Source: Fasciola hepatica
Taxonomy: Eukaryota > Platyhelminthes > Trematoda > Plagiorchiida > Fasciolidae
Assembly (NCBI GenBank): GCA_948099385.1
Contig: CANUEZ040000163.1
Span: forward strand, 8,439,001-8,503,000
Length of the DNA: 64,000 bases
Reading direction: 5' to 3'
The notes under the pieces are model-generated. The model searched no databases and had not been told where the DNA came from. It was given only the letters and a program-made list of their open reading frames with translations. Below are positions 37,016-50,366 of this stretch, in pieces. How positions within the stretch are numbered: the stretch's first letter is position 1; each line of letters begins with the position of its first letter. The position numbers and the translations under genes are program-made.

Positions 37016-39744
37016 TGCATGGGCTTGGTTCATGATGCCAAATCAACCACAGGAAAGAGAGGAATAAAGTACAACAATTAGTAGGAGAAGAATGCGATAT
37101 CCGTTTTTTTCACCGCACAATTTTGATGTTTTCTGTCATTTGCATTCGTCTTTTCGACAGTACATTACATCTGCAAGGCACGGGATTTCAACAAACTTCA
37201 CCCTGCGACAACTATGACCCCTTTGAGCTTGGCTGGGATAGTGAGAAGAACTAATCAAAGCCGGTGCTGATGCTAGCTTCGTCATGTTCCTACCCCAAAT
37301 CATGGACTGAACACCACGCCACATCTTCCACACATGGCCAGTATGTGTGAATATGGCACGTAAAGATTAACAACTCGCAATCGTTCTTCTCGGTTCCAAG
37401 TTTACATTCTGGGAGCTCAGTAGACGTGCGTTTCCACCAGTGATTCTTATCAAGACACAATTAACAGCTGTACTTTGCTTATTTCATGGTTATCAACGGT
37501 GAACTGAAACTGACAATACATGATGAGGTATTCGGTCACACACAAACGTTTACCATTATTACAGGATGCAAACATTTCGTTCACTCTTGTCAATACCGTA
37601 CGGGAAACATACGAATTCATACATAAAACGATACATAAAGTACACAGTGGAAAAACTGAGGAAATGTTTATCACAAATAAGTCAGAAATGTGTTTGGAGT
37701 GGTGTGAATAATGTCAGGAAAGCCACAAAAACAACTTTTGTAGACAATCTGCCTTCTCCGGCATTAGTCGCACAATCACAAAAGAATTGTTGACTTGTTC
37801 GTGATAAATACTTTCCTCAATTTTCCACTGTCTTTAATATGCACCGGATCACATATAAACTGAAATGCTTCCATCTCATAATGTGCATTCTTTCAATTCT
37901 TATTGCCTGCATGAAGGGAATACAATATTTCAAGTTTTACAACACTATCTGAGGTATTTATTTTATTCCTCAGTGATTTCCCTCAGAAAGTACTACCGGA
38001 GAGCAATGACCCCATCAGTGCGAACACACCATCCCGGTACCGACTGATTTCACAACGGAAACACCTCAACAACAAACATCCCCTTCAAGCAAACACGGCA
38101 ATCGGGTCGCATATCTACACACCGGTCAGAAAACATCCCTCGATCTTGCGCTGAAGAATGCTCCTAGGCCCTTCTATGACAAGTTTCAAATATTGCACTT
38201 GGGTATGTGTGTGCGGACATCGTAGGCCCTTTAGGTAGTTCACTGAAGGGTACTGGAATCATCTGACAAATAGTCACTGAATATTCAGGAATTCCAATTA
38301 TATTGTCTGTTGTGGCGTGCGCTCAGCTACCGCGTCGGACATCGACAACGATGGTGGTGGTCTTTGCAAATCTACCTTAAGTATTCGATCTCATAGCAGG
38401 CAAGCCTGTTGGATTCACTTAATACAGTTATTGCAAATTTCACAGTCGAAAAGCTTTTAAAAGCTGAAAGTATGTTTCCACAACTTGAAGGTATCCAAGT
38501 ATACGTGAGACATGATCTGCACATTGCTGTGCTACAGGAGAGTTTTCCTACAAGAACTTCTGTTTTACTGTATAACTTGGACGATTCAGGAAAAAGGAAT
38601 TATCTTCGAAAGTAACAGTTTTCATTCGAGTTTCACTGGTACAGTGGGTCAGGCACATTCACCAGCAGGACACATTGTAGTGTCATGGCTAACTGGTGAT
38701 GGTCGCTCTCAGACATGTACTGACGGAGATCCCTCTAAATCATCAGTAGGTCAAACGTGGTGAAGAACCCTGGCAACAACAGATTACTATCCAACACCAC
38801 GAGTGAAGACCACCATGACAATGAAAATTTACTGCTATAGAGTGAATCACTTTAACCAACCCAGAGGCAAAGGCTGAAGAGGGTCGTATTTATGGAAAAG
38901 ATCAAAACAGACAGAACGAATTCTACCGATGATATGTGGGTCAAATTGACGTGGATGGTGGGTAGACGACCTAACTCGATGCCTGCAAGAATGTAATCAA
39001 AATGGAGCCGAAGTTCACTCAAACCGTCTAGGCGCCGTGTGCTAGAGAGTCGCTTTACCGAAGTTGGTACGGTGATTCCAATCTACCTCGGTGCAGTGCT
39101 AGTGTGAAAACGGACCGCTTAAGGACGGAATCGTGTGCCCTGCCATTTCGAGCTGCCTGACTCAGTCAGAACCGTCGTGTCTCCCAAGCTTTGGTATCAC
39201 ATAACAAAATGAGGGCAAACTGCCTTAGAGTCTATTCAGTTCTATCCCAAACGCGGATCGCTTTCTCACTGATGACGAACAATTTTCACAAAATACAAAC
39301 CCTATAACTTTGTCTCATGAAACTTTCACGGACCTGTTCAGATTCTTTTCCGTGTTTCCAACCGACGCTTTGGTACCACAATTTGAGGGTGATTTTAAGC
39401 TGTCCTCTAGAACAAAATTATTCAACCCAAACTGTTTCCCTGAGGGACTAATTACATCTGAAAGGTGTCGTGACCCGTGGGAGCATTAAAACACAATCAG
39501 TAAACAATTTGGATTTTGTCCACTTTTTACAACTCCATGTGGTTGGTGAACTGAAGGGAGATGGATTGCAGACTAACGAGCATCAGTGTGCGCACATTCA
39601 CTGGTCAGTCTGTTGTTCTTGGTCGACTATCTTCTTCCGTAAGCGCATGCGAGTGGGGTGGGGGCAGTGGAGTGAGGCGTGTGAATTTCGCAATAGAACC
39701 AAACAGATCATTTTACGTCGGTGTAAACATGCCAACGAAAACTA

Positions 39745-39786
39745 CAGCAACAACAACGACAATAACAACACCAACAACAACAACAG
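39745..39786 (+). repeat. CAA trinucleotide tract
   Basis: Imperfect (CAA)n (cagcaacaacaacgacaat and onward). It produces an Asn/Thr-rich frame on the plus strand (39470-39913) and a valine-rich one on the minus strand, neither taken as a gene. Confidence 0.8.
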
Positions 39787-42700
39787 TCGACAGGAATTCA
39801 GTTATTTTGGAACAATTCGGATGAAGGAGAACAAAGCACGGACATACGTAAATGAGTTGGTGAAATACATCCGAGTTTCCTCTAGGGGGAACAACGAGAG
39901 TAGTGCAGGTTGACTGAGAAGTGGGAAAATCGGGCACAATGATGCACGGTGAGAAAATGACGTGTATGATGACTGTGAGCAAAAAACGATCACAACAACC
40001 ATTCAGTGACCAGAACAGGCGAGTCCTCGGAACACCGGTGACTGCAAAGATCAATTAAGATCTGGGAATTTTAGAAGTGAAAATTTAGTGAGTAAATGTC
40101 CCATTGCTTGTACGCATTTTGCAACCACACACAATGGATATGATGTCATCGGAACCATTTTCCTACGGTATTTCTTGTGGTTTAGGACTTTGAGCCATTG
40201 TTGAAAATCCGTGCATCAACATATTTTGTGAAGTTCACGGGTAGATATAAATTATAACATCTATTGCACGAGATAAGGCAAATTACATCTATATTGAAAG
40301 TGTAGATTTGATTGATGGCACGTTTTGTTGTTGGATTCTCTCTTAGTGAGAGCATCCAGTGATTCTTGCGTGACCTTCGTAATGCACTATCCCAAAAGGA
40401 CAGCTACATGTAATGACTTCTAAGTTTGCATTCGTGTATGATACACAACTGTCCTTTGAGAGATCATCCCCTCTGTTGGGAGCAACAGACTGGGTTCTGT
40501 AAAATGGTCGCGGTCGATCTTCACGTTGATCCTGGTTTTCGTGTGATAGTGGTGACGGTCAAAATGATTCATCAAAAGTTATCGAGCCCCATTCAATGAC
40601 TCTAGTCCTCTAAGCGGTGACACTCAGCATATTATACTACGGAAAATACGACTGTGTAGAGATGTGATCAGTGACGGCGATCAGTAAATGAGTATTGGGG
40701 CTGATCTCAAAAGAATTCTCAAAGCAAATTGTTTTTGATGATAAACTATCCCAGTACAAATTCGACTGCTTGCTAAGTTTTTCAATCCACAATTCAAATA
40801 AGAATCAGAATTGGTTTGGTGTTTATGGGGAAAAGTGGAGCACGGTGGCCGGCGGTATCGCGAAACGGTCATGAAAAGGAACATCTAATCTGAAAGTCCC
40901 GGGCTTAAACTCTGCGGCTGCCATCGGTCATTTTCCTTTAAGGCATCCGCTAAGTGGCGTCTGCTGTTTTCTCAGATTTATTGCGATTTATGCATTATAA
41001 ATAGGAAAGGAAGTGCAACCGCATTATCATTGTTATTATTATTGTGAGAGAGATTCTAATTAGTTGATGTTTCGTTCACCGTGGATTGCCCCTTAAAAGC
41101 AGGTTCACGAACCGATGAATCAGGGTTAAAAATCTTTATTTATTGGGCTTCCAAATTCCCATGTTCGTGTGTATTGTCGGAGAGGAGGGTGATCCGCTGC
41201 TTCCACTAGCAGTCCCTGTAGTGATGGCGTTACTTAACGTCAACAAAGCGTTGCGGCCGTTGGGATGTTTATTCAATAACGGATTATTGTCTCCAAAATG
41301 CCTGAAATATCTTAGTAACGCTCTAATTGGACAGAGACTTTATTTCAGAAACCCCATATGGTTGGAAAAGGAAGCGTTACTTTGATTCGACTTTTTCCAA
41401 ATAGCAATAACAATTTTAGAACTCAGTGAGTTTGCTAACGGAGGATTAACAGTGGCTTGACTCGGCAAAGAACACCACAACGATTGGTATCGACTTTCCT
41501 CGAGAAGCTGTCGCCAATACCAAAAAACCCTTCCTTAGAACTTTCTGGTCTTCCGTTCTCAACATAATCCATGCACTGAAAGCAGTTTCCACTTTGTGTG
41601 GTTTTTATTTACATACATACAAAACTTCATCACACGTAAACAGTGCCATGATAGCATAGACTGCTCATTATTTGAACACAGCTCAGAAACCGTTGCGTGT
41701 CTCCTCACATAAATTCTATGATGAATCAATATAGAGTGAATCAGTCGCTTTTTTATTGGCGGTTTCTCAAACACAGAATGTAGCGGAGATTGATGAGATA
41801 ACAGAGGGAGGCATTTATCAAGCGGATCACATCGCCTAACAGCTTCAGACGAAAGGAAAAGCTACGACTTACTCCCAGAAAACCCTCAACAGACAATGCG
41901 AACCTCAATAGCAAACAAGCAGACCTTAGCAGAATATAAGACAGATAGTGAGAAGGCCCAAATCGAGGGCTGAAGATCAACGTGCCAGTCGGAACTATTG
42001 TGAACAACTCCAATGGCCGAAGGCACTCAGCTAAAAAAAGAAGCCGAGATGCCGAGGTAGCATTGCTGGTGTAAAAATGAGCTACATAAAAGATTGTGCA
42101 CTCTTAGTCAATTGGGAATTATTTGATCCTACCCGTTTCGCCTTTTGGCAGCAAAACGACACGGGGCAAGCTAAGTTTGTGATGGGATTAGTCAAGCTCA
42201 CCACCATAAAATTTACTTACACCTCGAAGATGCAATTTCTGAAGATAACAAAAATGCTTATAACAAGTGGCAGGTACCCACCCAGGCGAAAAACCAGGAT
42301 TTTACGTGAAAATTGCAAGCGTAATCTTTAAGTGACCTGTGTTATAGCAGGGGCAGTAATGGCAGTCTGATAAACGCCTCTGCATACGGCCAAGTCAATT
42401 CACACTCTTATGCACCCTATCCTGGACGATTTGAGAGCAATCCTCGGACAGTTCATGAAAGACCAACATGAATGTGGTAATGTGGTGGTTTTTCTAATGC
42501 ATGGGGAAAACAGCCAATGCGACATCATTATTATCATCCAAAGCCTGATTTAGGTACAGAAGTAAGTGATCATGGTGGAAAACAGCAACAACAGCAAGCT
42601 GGAAAAATCTCCTAAGTCTTACCCACCAAACCTCCAGCACGCTAACAAGGATCGTTATAAGTTTTATCATCTCCACGTCATTGGGCTGAATAGTTTCAAG

Positions 42701-44324
42701 AATTTCTTATCCTTGATAACGTTTATGTGATCACCCAAATCTAACTACAGCGCACGGAAAGTAAGTCGAAAGCTAAAACAAATTACGATAAAATGTGAAC
42801 CTTCTCAAAATTGCTAAAAATGACTACCCATAATCAGTGTTTACAGGCAGATTTTTATCGGCCCAAAGATCAAGCCGGCCAGTTTATCCGATCCTACTCT
42901 GTACCGCCGTGGAGGAATTTACAGGAAAATAATCTTTCTAGATATGTTTAGCGCTATTCTGCCGGTCTTTTTTGTCGAAACCCAGGAAACATTACTACCT
43001 GAATCAAATGTTTGGGTTTTCTACCCACCACCCCTTTTTGCAACGTCATTTTGTTCGTGAGAAATGCAAAAAATGCCTTTTCGTTTAAGGTAGAGTTCTC
43101 AGCAACATCTTTCAAATTTTTCAGAAAAGTTGAATGCACTTTTTTTCGTTGCATCGCAAAAATAAACCGAATGTTTAATAGATCGCGCTTGATTTTAAGG
43201 CAAGATATTCCAAGAAAGAGCCTACCGTTTTTCTTCTCATGAGTCCAACATCAACCGCGAATCATTCAATAAACCACCAGTGATGCTGTTTTATCTATTT
43301 GTACTGCTTATGCCTCGTCCTGCTCAGAAGAAACACAACCGACACTCCCACGGAAGAACATGCTCCTGGCAGGATTGGGATGAACGACTCTAGTGGTAAA
43401 ACCCTTCATATGAAGAACTTTATTCTATTGACTTACAAAGTTATTCATATTCGGCTGTTCAATAAATTTTGGCTGTCAAACTTCGGTCAATTTATTCGTG
43501 TTATTCAAGATCACACAATTTCAACTTCACACGATACTAAAGAGCTTACGTAAAAAAATCCTGTCATAGAGATTTTGATATTTCCGTCCTCTTTCTGCTA
43601 CTGTATGAGAAAGTTTACGAAAGTATTGTCCAAAAAGAGAAAATTATTTTTTCACTAGAATTTCGAGAGTACTTGAATATTATAAGCAAGTGTTCGTTGT
43701 TGAGATAAACAAAGTTGTCGGAAAACCTGTTCCCATTTAGGGTTCTAGTTTCATCTTTTTGACCGCCATCTACAAAGTCAACTCTGAATTCCGATATAAC
43801 GACCAAATCAGAAATTCCGTAACACATTTGGCTAAGCAAGCAAAAAGTGTGGGTGATTATTCTGCGCTTGAAGTAAAAAACCAAATGTCAGCTTGTCAAC
43901 CGGGGCTTAGTATCGTTAGATCACATTTATGATTTCCTAGTTCACTTACAAATATGAACAATGAGGAAGTTTGTTTGTCCAAACCGTTTATTTTTAATTA
44001 CGATCAATATTGATGGCAACAGAAACACTACAACACCTATTGGCATTTGTTCTTCAGATTTTGTACACTACACATTGTTGCAGGTTTGAATAGGTGGAGG
44101 CCAAACTGCACTACAAAATCTGGCCTTTTAGGCAAAATAATACTAGTTAGTAGTTAAACTGGAGCCCAGTGGTTAGACTGTATTCACAAACGATTTCATC
44201 AGTTTCAAGAGTTCATGATCGCTGAGATTGATAGCTTGTTTGCAAATGTTTCAACACCAGTCTAGATTATTTCATCAGCGCTCAGTGATGTATTTCGGCC
44301 ATTGTTTATGTGAACTTATTCAAT

Positions 44325-44435
44325 GTCATCACACTACACACAGCATACACTTGTTAGGAATCGTTGGCTGCTGTAATCGCACTCGAACCTGGAATGAATC
44401 TTTGACAGTTACACACGTAACCTTTGGACTATCTG
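44325..44435 (-). mobile_element. tRNA-derived SINE, copy 3 (reverse orientation)
   Basis: On the minus strand: A-box-like gatagtccaaaggttac (44433-44417), B-box-like ccaggttcgagtgc (44392-44379 region), then gattcctaacaag as in copy 2 (gattcccaacaag). The order head to body confirms the minus orientation. Confidence 0.6.
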
Positions 44436-44466
44436 GGCTGGTTCTCCATTGTTTGCTTTGCGTCAA

Positions 44467-44483
44467 CGCTGCTGAAAGCAGCG
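44467..44483 (+). repeat. Perfect short hairpin
   Basis: cgctgct-gaa-agcagcg: a seven-pair GC-rich stem with a 3-base loop, just upstream (on plus) of nothing recognised. Could be part of the SINE-flanking repeat. Function unknown. Confidence 0.5.
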
Positions 44484-45375
44484 CCGGTTCTTCACGGTCT
44501 TTGTGAATGGTAAAATCCAACGGGTGGAAATTGATTGACTTCAATGATGATGGATTCCGAAAATCTGTTTCAGCAGTTGGAGGTTCAGATTCTGAACGAA
44601 TCACCCCCGCATGTATTGTGAACGCTCAACATATCTATAGAAACCCCCAGCATCGTTCATTGTGAAGCTGTCTCATATGACCCGTTAGATGTCATCAGCT
44701 AGAATACATGTCCATTGAATCCTAGCTACAACTACCTGCTTTATGTAAACCTCAATAGTCTTTCAAAATCAAAAGCCTTCACAATTATTCCAGTCCAATT
44801 TTAAGTCGGTGGACATGCACTATAGATCATTCCTAATCCACATGCAACTAGCGGTAGCACTAACATCTCACTAAATTATCATTCCTTGGTATTGTTTGAC
44901 ATTTGAGATAATGGACAAGAAAACACCAAGGTGCTTTTGCTTTGGTCGAACTGGGCATTTAATCATACGCGTACAGTCAAGATCTACATTAATTGTACGA
45001 ACGTGGAACACGAACTAAACTGTTACATGGCGAATTACATAACAATAAGAAGAGTAGGAGACGGAAGTTTCTTACAAGTCAGGTGGGACTTGCTGAGTGT
45101 GGGTAAGTTCAGTTTTCAACAAATCGACCACATTAGTCGTTGATTGCTGTTTTTTTATGTTTATCTGAGTGTTATCTACCGAGGTGAGCAAGTCTTAAGC
45201 TCTTTCTACTCCCAGTTGTTTATAAACCACTGTTGATAAAATTCCTCATATTCAAAAAGAAACACCTTTGTTTGTTAGACAACTGATCATCTCTTTGGGT
45301 GAGCAACTGAAATAAGACGTATCACCCTTTTCATCTACACGTTTTTCCCACGAACTTATGCTTATACAAGGCTAA

Positions 45376-45395
45376 ACTTTGCGTTGTCGCAAAGT
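45376..45395 (+). repeat. Perfect short hairpin
   Basis: actttgcg-ttgt-cgcaaagt: an eight-pair perfect stem with a tetraloop. No T-run follows and the setting is intronic, so a bacterial-type terminator is not implied. Confidence 0.5.
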
Positions 45396-47514
45396 CTTCG
45401 CAGCCCTACACGGGTCAAACATTTGTACAGCCATATGTGAATCTTTACAGGTGCTCTAGTGTGTATTAGAGCAAAAGATGCGAACATCATGATAAGACGA
45501 TGACACGCAGCAAGATAATCTTGGCTGTTGTCTATCTGGTTTGTTTTGTAGATAAACAATACCACCCATGAACGCGAACGCAAAAGGTCACAATAACAGT
45601 GTGGAGAGAAAAAATTCATACAAATCATTCATATGCTTCAAGGCATCCGTCGATGGCATCTGGTGAATTTATCCATAGTGTGAGGTGCGCACTCACACTC
45701 CTTGCCACGTCTGTGGTTGTAGTGACACGAATAATCATTTGTTGACTTATTGCAATTTGAAAATTCTGTTCCAACTCATTTACGAACACAGGTGAGCATA
45801 AGCAAAGGTGAATTAAGGGCACGATATGCATTAGATAAGGATCATTTTCATTTTCTGAACAGAACAAAGCACTCAATTTGGGACTATTGCTCTAACAGGA
45901 AGACGTAGCTACGAAGTCAATCGGATCAGTCAACACAAGGGCCCTAGACGGAAAAAATATCTACGAGAATAAGGATTTCAAGGCGAAACGTAAATCCGGC
46001 TAACTGAAAGATGACCCAGATTGTAAGCTTTCGGTAGAAATGTTGATCGAGACAATCGAGCCTATACAACAAGAATGGTCGACAGAAGGACAAGTTCAAT
46101 ACCCGCAGATGGATATCAAAATAATGGCCGTAATGCGCGAGTAGCAAGTAGATCGATTTAAGTGGGGTTTGGATGTGAACAGGAGGAACAACCTGAAGGG
46201 CTGCAGATGTCATGTTGTTTGGAATTGTACGGTTCAGTTGAGACAGCTAATTATTCCAAGAATCGCTCTGGTGTTACAATGAGTAATTGTAAAATTAATT
46301 TGTTAATGAGCTGCAGGGTTTTTCATCATCTATCTCCACCATTCGTGACACTGATCCAAGTGAATATATTCTGCAATGACCAGATCTCATGCGTTGGATG
46401 AAGTGAGTGACTAATTTGGATGTCTTTAGGAGCCAAGCTGTTTTCTGTGCTCGGTCGATTATTTCCTAATTACTGCTTTCAATACCATACGATTTTGGGG
46501 ACCGCTAACTTTAACAACAATTCCATTTCTAATTTTTGATGTTGTTTCTGATCGGTCAGGTGGAAATACGCTTTCAAAATCAGTATTTCTTTTGTGCCTA
46601 ATGAGTGACCTATAGCTATCCATTCCGGGCCATATTAACCACCATAGTGTACAAAAATTGCCTACCACGGTGATTCAGAAACCAAACAAACGTTAACAGG
46701 TAAAAGTCATTGAATTGGCTTTGCCAGCAACTCACCTCGTTTTGGTTGACCGGAAATAGATGTTCGTATTTTAAGAAAGTTAGGTCCAAGCATCTCAGAG
46801 AAAACACAGTGTTTTGGAAAATAATCCCGAATTAAGAAGGTCCTTTTCACTATCACTGTTAAATATCTCTCAAGAAACGGTATTTTTGCGGCTAAGCACG
46901 TGGCGCAGTGATTTCCTCGACAATTATAACTACTGAATGCAGTTCAGAAGCCGTAAAGGCGACAAAATGATAATTATAATCGGTTTGTGTTTCGTTGAGG
47001 ACTCTAACCCGATCCTTTGTTTCAGAAGTCTTATCTACTTGGCAATTGGACCCCAACCGAACACAGGAATGTGACCCGAGCGTCCACATAAAAGCTCCTT
47101 CCTTTGGTGCGTCTCAATATACCTGGTTGTTTGTCTTCAGTGTTGTGGTAGTTGAAGAGGTGGTTGTTGATCGGTTCTCTGGATTCAGCCTATGAGTCCC
47201 GCGCGAGCAATGGGAAAGCAAAACGTGGACAGAACAGCATCTTGTGAACTGGGAGCTGCCAAAAGTTGATGCACGATAGTCGAACAGTGAAGCGCGTTCA
47301 CTTTTCCCACCGTCAAGAGGGTTTTCAAGTAAATCAGTCCTCAGCTAACAGCGCACAGCCCTTGGAGTCCTCAGTGCAAATTTTGTTTCTGAGTGCTCAT
47401 GGAGTGTTGGTCTGGGTGTGAATCCAACTGAGAGCACACTCCAACATAAAGCACTGATTTTGGTGACATGGTTGGACGTCAGTGCAATGGAAGGAATGTA
47501 ACCAGTTAGTCTCG

Positions 47515-47620
47515 AAGGCTCACTGAACTAGTACGGATAACCGGCAACCTGATTCTGAATCTTGGGTTGCGGAACCGTATGAAGTCCTAAGAAATCAGGT
47601 TTGGTAACCAATCGGGTAAC
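47515..47620 (+). repeat. Dispersed repeat family B, copy 2
   Basis: Partner of the copy at 6457-6560. The two share the opening aagg.tcact.a.cta block and the accggcaa block with similar spacing. No coding capacity recognised. Confidence 0.4.
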
Positions 47621-48335
47621 AATGTGCGGTGAGGCACAGTTACTACTCGTATAAGTGACAAGTAGCTCACTAATCGAAGACCGTTATCAACAGCGGAGTG
47701 ACGGTGAACTAGATGACGACCAGCAGACTAAACACAATGAAAGAAAGCAAGACGCAGAAATAACTTGAAAGCATTCCCAGACCGAATAAAGATCGGCATA
47801 AAATGGACAGGGCAGTTTTGATGCAAATTCATATTTCTACTATGATTGATTGATTCTGGTCTAATTTAACTATCTGGTTCTAACGAAGAAATCATTATTC
47901 ATCTATTTTTGCAGATTATGGCAAGTGGATTGAAGTCTGCTTCTAAAGTAACCCGTGATAGTTTGGTCCGAACTCCTGATCTCTCTGGTGGCAAGGGAAA
48001 GCTTTACACAATTCGACAACCACCGGCTCAAACCAGACTCGCAGAAGTTTACTAACGCATAAAGTTACACTTTGCATCACGCTACCAATAACAGCATCGA
48101 TCGTTCAGGTGCCCGTTACTGCAATCTATGGCCATACATTTCCTTGTAATTTATTCTTGTCTTGACTAGACTGCATAACCTTACCCAAACAGCTCAATCT
48201 AAAGGGTTTAGAAATACCAAGTGGTAGAAAACATTAATTAAAAGACACTTTATTCTTCCATTCTAGAGAGTAAATCACGTGGTAATGACTGGAGACGATT
48301 AAACAAATAACATCACGAATTTAGATCCCTATAGT

Positions 48336-48380
48336 TGCAGGTTTGAACCGTGACACAGTTGGATAACTTCTCCTACCGTT
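48336..48380 (+). repeat. Dispersed repeat family C, copy 1
   Basis: Shares gcaggtt.gaa..(g/a)tgacacagttggataac, then ct.ctaccg.tg, with 49308-49354, 970 bp away on the same strand. Immediately after comes gctgatgaattt, which recalls a hammerhead core but lacks the GAAA partner. Confidence 0.65.
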
Positions 48381-49262
48381 GCTGATGAATTTCATTACAG
48401 TTAAATCATAAATAAGACTGAAAAGTAGCATCTTCTGCTCTGCACAGTAAAAAATCGAGCAATTTTTATGGTATGAACTAATACATTTATTACTGATAAT
48501 ATTCCACCGTCTCAAGAATCAGCAACTGTGTGCCCCATGACAGGGTTGCATTCGTTTCGTTGCTTTTAAACACTTTCGCCCCAAAAATTCTTCCAACTTT
48601 CCCAGTTATTTAGAGATGATTTAACTTTCCTGAACCACCGGCACCAGGAATCATCATTTTTTGGGTTTTATGCACTCGTTGGAAGAAGCAACTCAGTGAT
48701 TTTTTGTGGGATGTGGTTAAAATGTTGGAACAGCAAGAGTAGAACCAACATACTAACACACGCATGTCTGTCAAACTATGAACTTTCTGGTCTACAGGAT
48801 TCATTGTACAAGTGAAATACGTGCGGTCCTATTTCTGAACTACTGTCAATTAGTCCGGTGTCTAGGCCAACGTGGAGTCACGCGCAATCCTGAGAAACAA
48901 AATCCACTAGTCGAGGTTTAGTTTGCGGTACTATAATGCAATAGTCAATCAAATTGTTAAAATTTGCAGACCTCAGAACTTAGCGTCCACAGGGGAATCA
49001 CCGTTTAATCACGTTCTGTATAGTTCAGAAAGGATAACATACTAGAGCCAACTGGCCGAGGAACACAAGTCACCAAGCTGGTTAACAAAACGAGTGCAAC
49101 AATGCGAGCAAAAGAAAGGAATCCGCGTTTAAGTGACATAAACAAATGGGAAGGTGAACATGCCGACATCGATCGACGGGTCTGATCAACCAGCAAGTAG
49201 GACAGGGATTCACTCAAGCACACAAATACACGATTAGTCACGGGTCGAACAGGTCACAGTGT

Positions 49263-49264
<2 letters not shown>

Positions 49265-49299
<35 letters not shown>
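49265..49299 (+). repeat. GT dinucleotide microsatellite
   Basis: Uninterrupted TG run of about 35 bases. Confidence 0.92.
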
Positions 49300-49301
<2 letters not shown>

Positions 49302-49307
49302 ATACAC

Positions 49308-49354
49308 GCAGGTTGGAATGATGACACAGTTGGATAACACCTACTACCGCTGAA
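49308..49354 (+). repeat. Dispersed repeat family C, copy 2
   Basis: Same block as at 48336-48380 (tgacacagttggataac is identical). It continues ctactaccgctgaagagg. It lies immediately after a GT microsatellite (49265-49299) and upstream of another GT-rich run, which suggests a repeat end. Confidence 0.65.
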
Positions 49355-49661
49355 GAGGTTCAAACGCACCGTGTTTATGCACGATTGCCGAGTGAGGCCG
49401 ATCAGAACTCGGTGCCCAAATCAAACAGTCTAGTCCAGATCTAGTCAAATCAAGGGAGTGGTGGTTCAGCGTGTGCGAGTCTGTGTGTGTGTGAGCTGAA
49501 AGGGCAACGCTTGGGGGAGCGAAGGGATATCGTGAACTTATAACAATGCAATCATGCGGTCAAAGTCTAATGAGTTACGAACATGTCGAAACAGGTTCAA
49601 ACGAAGCATAGTTTGGTGTTGATGGATGAGCAGAGCCGCAAACAGAAGGAACAGATTCAAT

Positions 49662-49664
<3 letters not shown>

Positions 49665-49706
<42 letters not shown>
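49665..49706 (+). repeat. TA dinucleotide microsatellite
   Basis: Uninterrupted AT run of about 42 bases. It yields a spurious Tyr/Ile-alternating frame on the plus strand. Confidence 0.92.
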
Positions 49707-49709
<3 letters not shown>

Positions 49710-50366
49710 CCAGTTTGCTCAACGAGGCAGAGTAGTGGGTATACCCAGAACAGAATATTGGTGTCACGTTTAACCTTAAAATATCGTGGTCCCGGCTATT
49801 CTGAATGAAAACGACATGCTCAAACTTCGCTGCTCTGACTCATCAATGTTTCATTTCTCACTTGATTGCATGATTCACGTATTGTTCTGGATCAGCGGAT
49901 TCTGGTATTTGATAGCCATGTATGTTCACATTTGAAGTTACAACTAATAAAGTTCATTCGAATTACAGACTTATTAATTACGTTTTTTCGCAACCGATGC
50001 GCCAATATGAGCGAGACGAAACGGACGATCTCGTGATCATAGGTAACAAAACTAGCAATTTTGCGATGCTCCATCTCGGGTTCGATTCGAAGGAAAATAA
50101 CACTCCCCTTTCTGCCGGATGGTCACCATATGATCAGAAGATGTCCTATGTTATCTAACCCCATCCCGTCTTAGTCTCGTCCTGGTATTGTTCGGTCATT
50201 CACGATATTCCACTAATTCTTTGTGGCTCATGAAGTTCCCTTTCCTACTGAAGCACTAGAGCGTATTCATGTAATAAAAATACCTCCGCGGTCAAACTCA
50301 GGGTAGTGGTACAACACGGGGTCAAAGTGAACAACAGAAAGCACCTTAGGCAAAGAGAAAACTCAC

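Larger units (their letters stand above)
32656..50366. other. Intron between spectrin exons 3 and 4 (17.7 kb)
   Basis: Largest intron. Supported contents: SINE copies (33727-33880 plus; 44325-44435 minus), hammerhead ribozyme (36477-36531), TA/GA compound microsatellite (36933-37015), CAA tract (39745-39786), dispersed repeat B (47515-47620), repeat C copies (48336-48380 and 49308-49354), GT tract (49265-49299), TA tract (49665-49706) and two perfect short hairpins (44467-44483, 45376-45395). Between these, frames such as 39470-39913 and 41143-41385 are open but unrecognised. I see no gene there. Confidence 0.7.

Noticed and set aside
39470..39913. 147-codon plus-strand frame
   Set aside because: The middle is a CAA tract giving Asn/Thr runs, and the rest has no recognisable domain; overlapping frames are open on the other strand as well.
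40850..40925. gtggccggcggtatcgcg...cccgggcttaaactc as a tRNA
   Set aside because: Loose A- and B-box resemblance only; D and T arms do not pair by eye.
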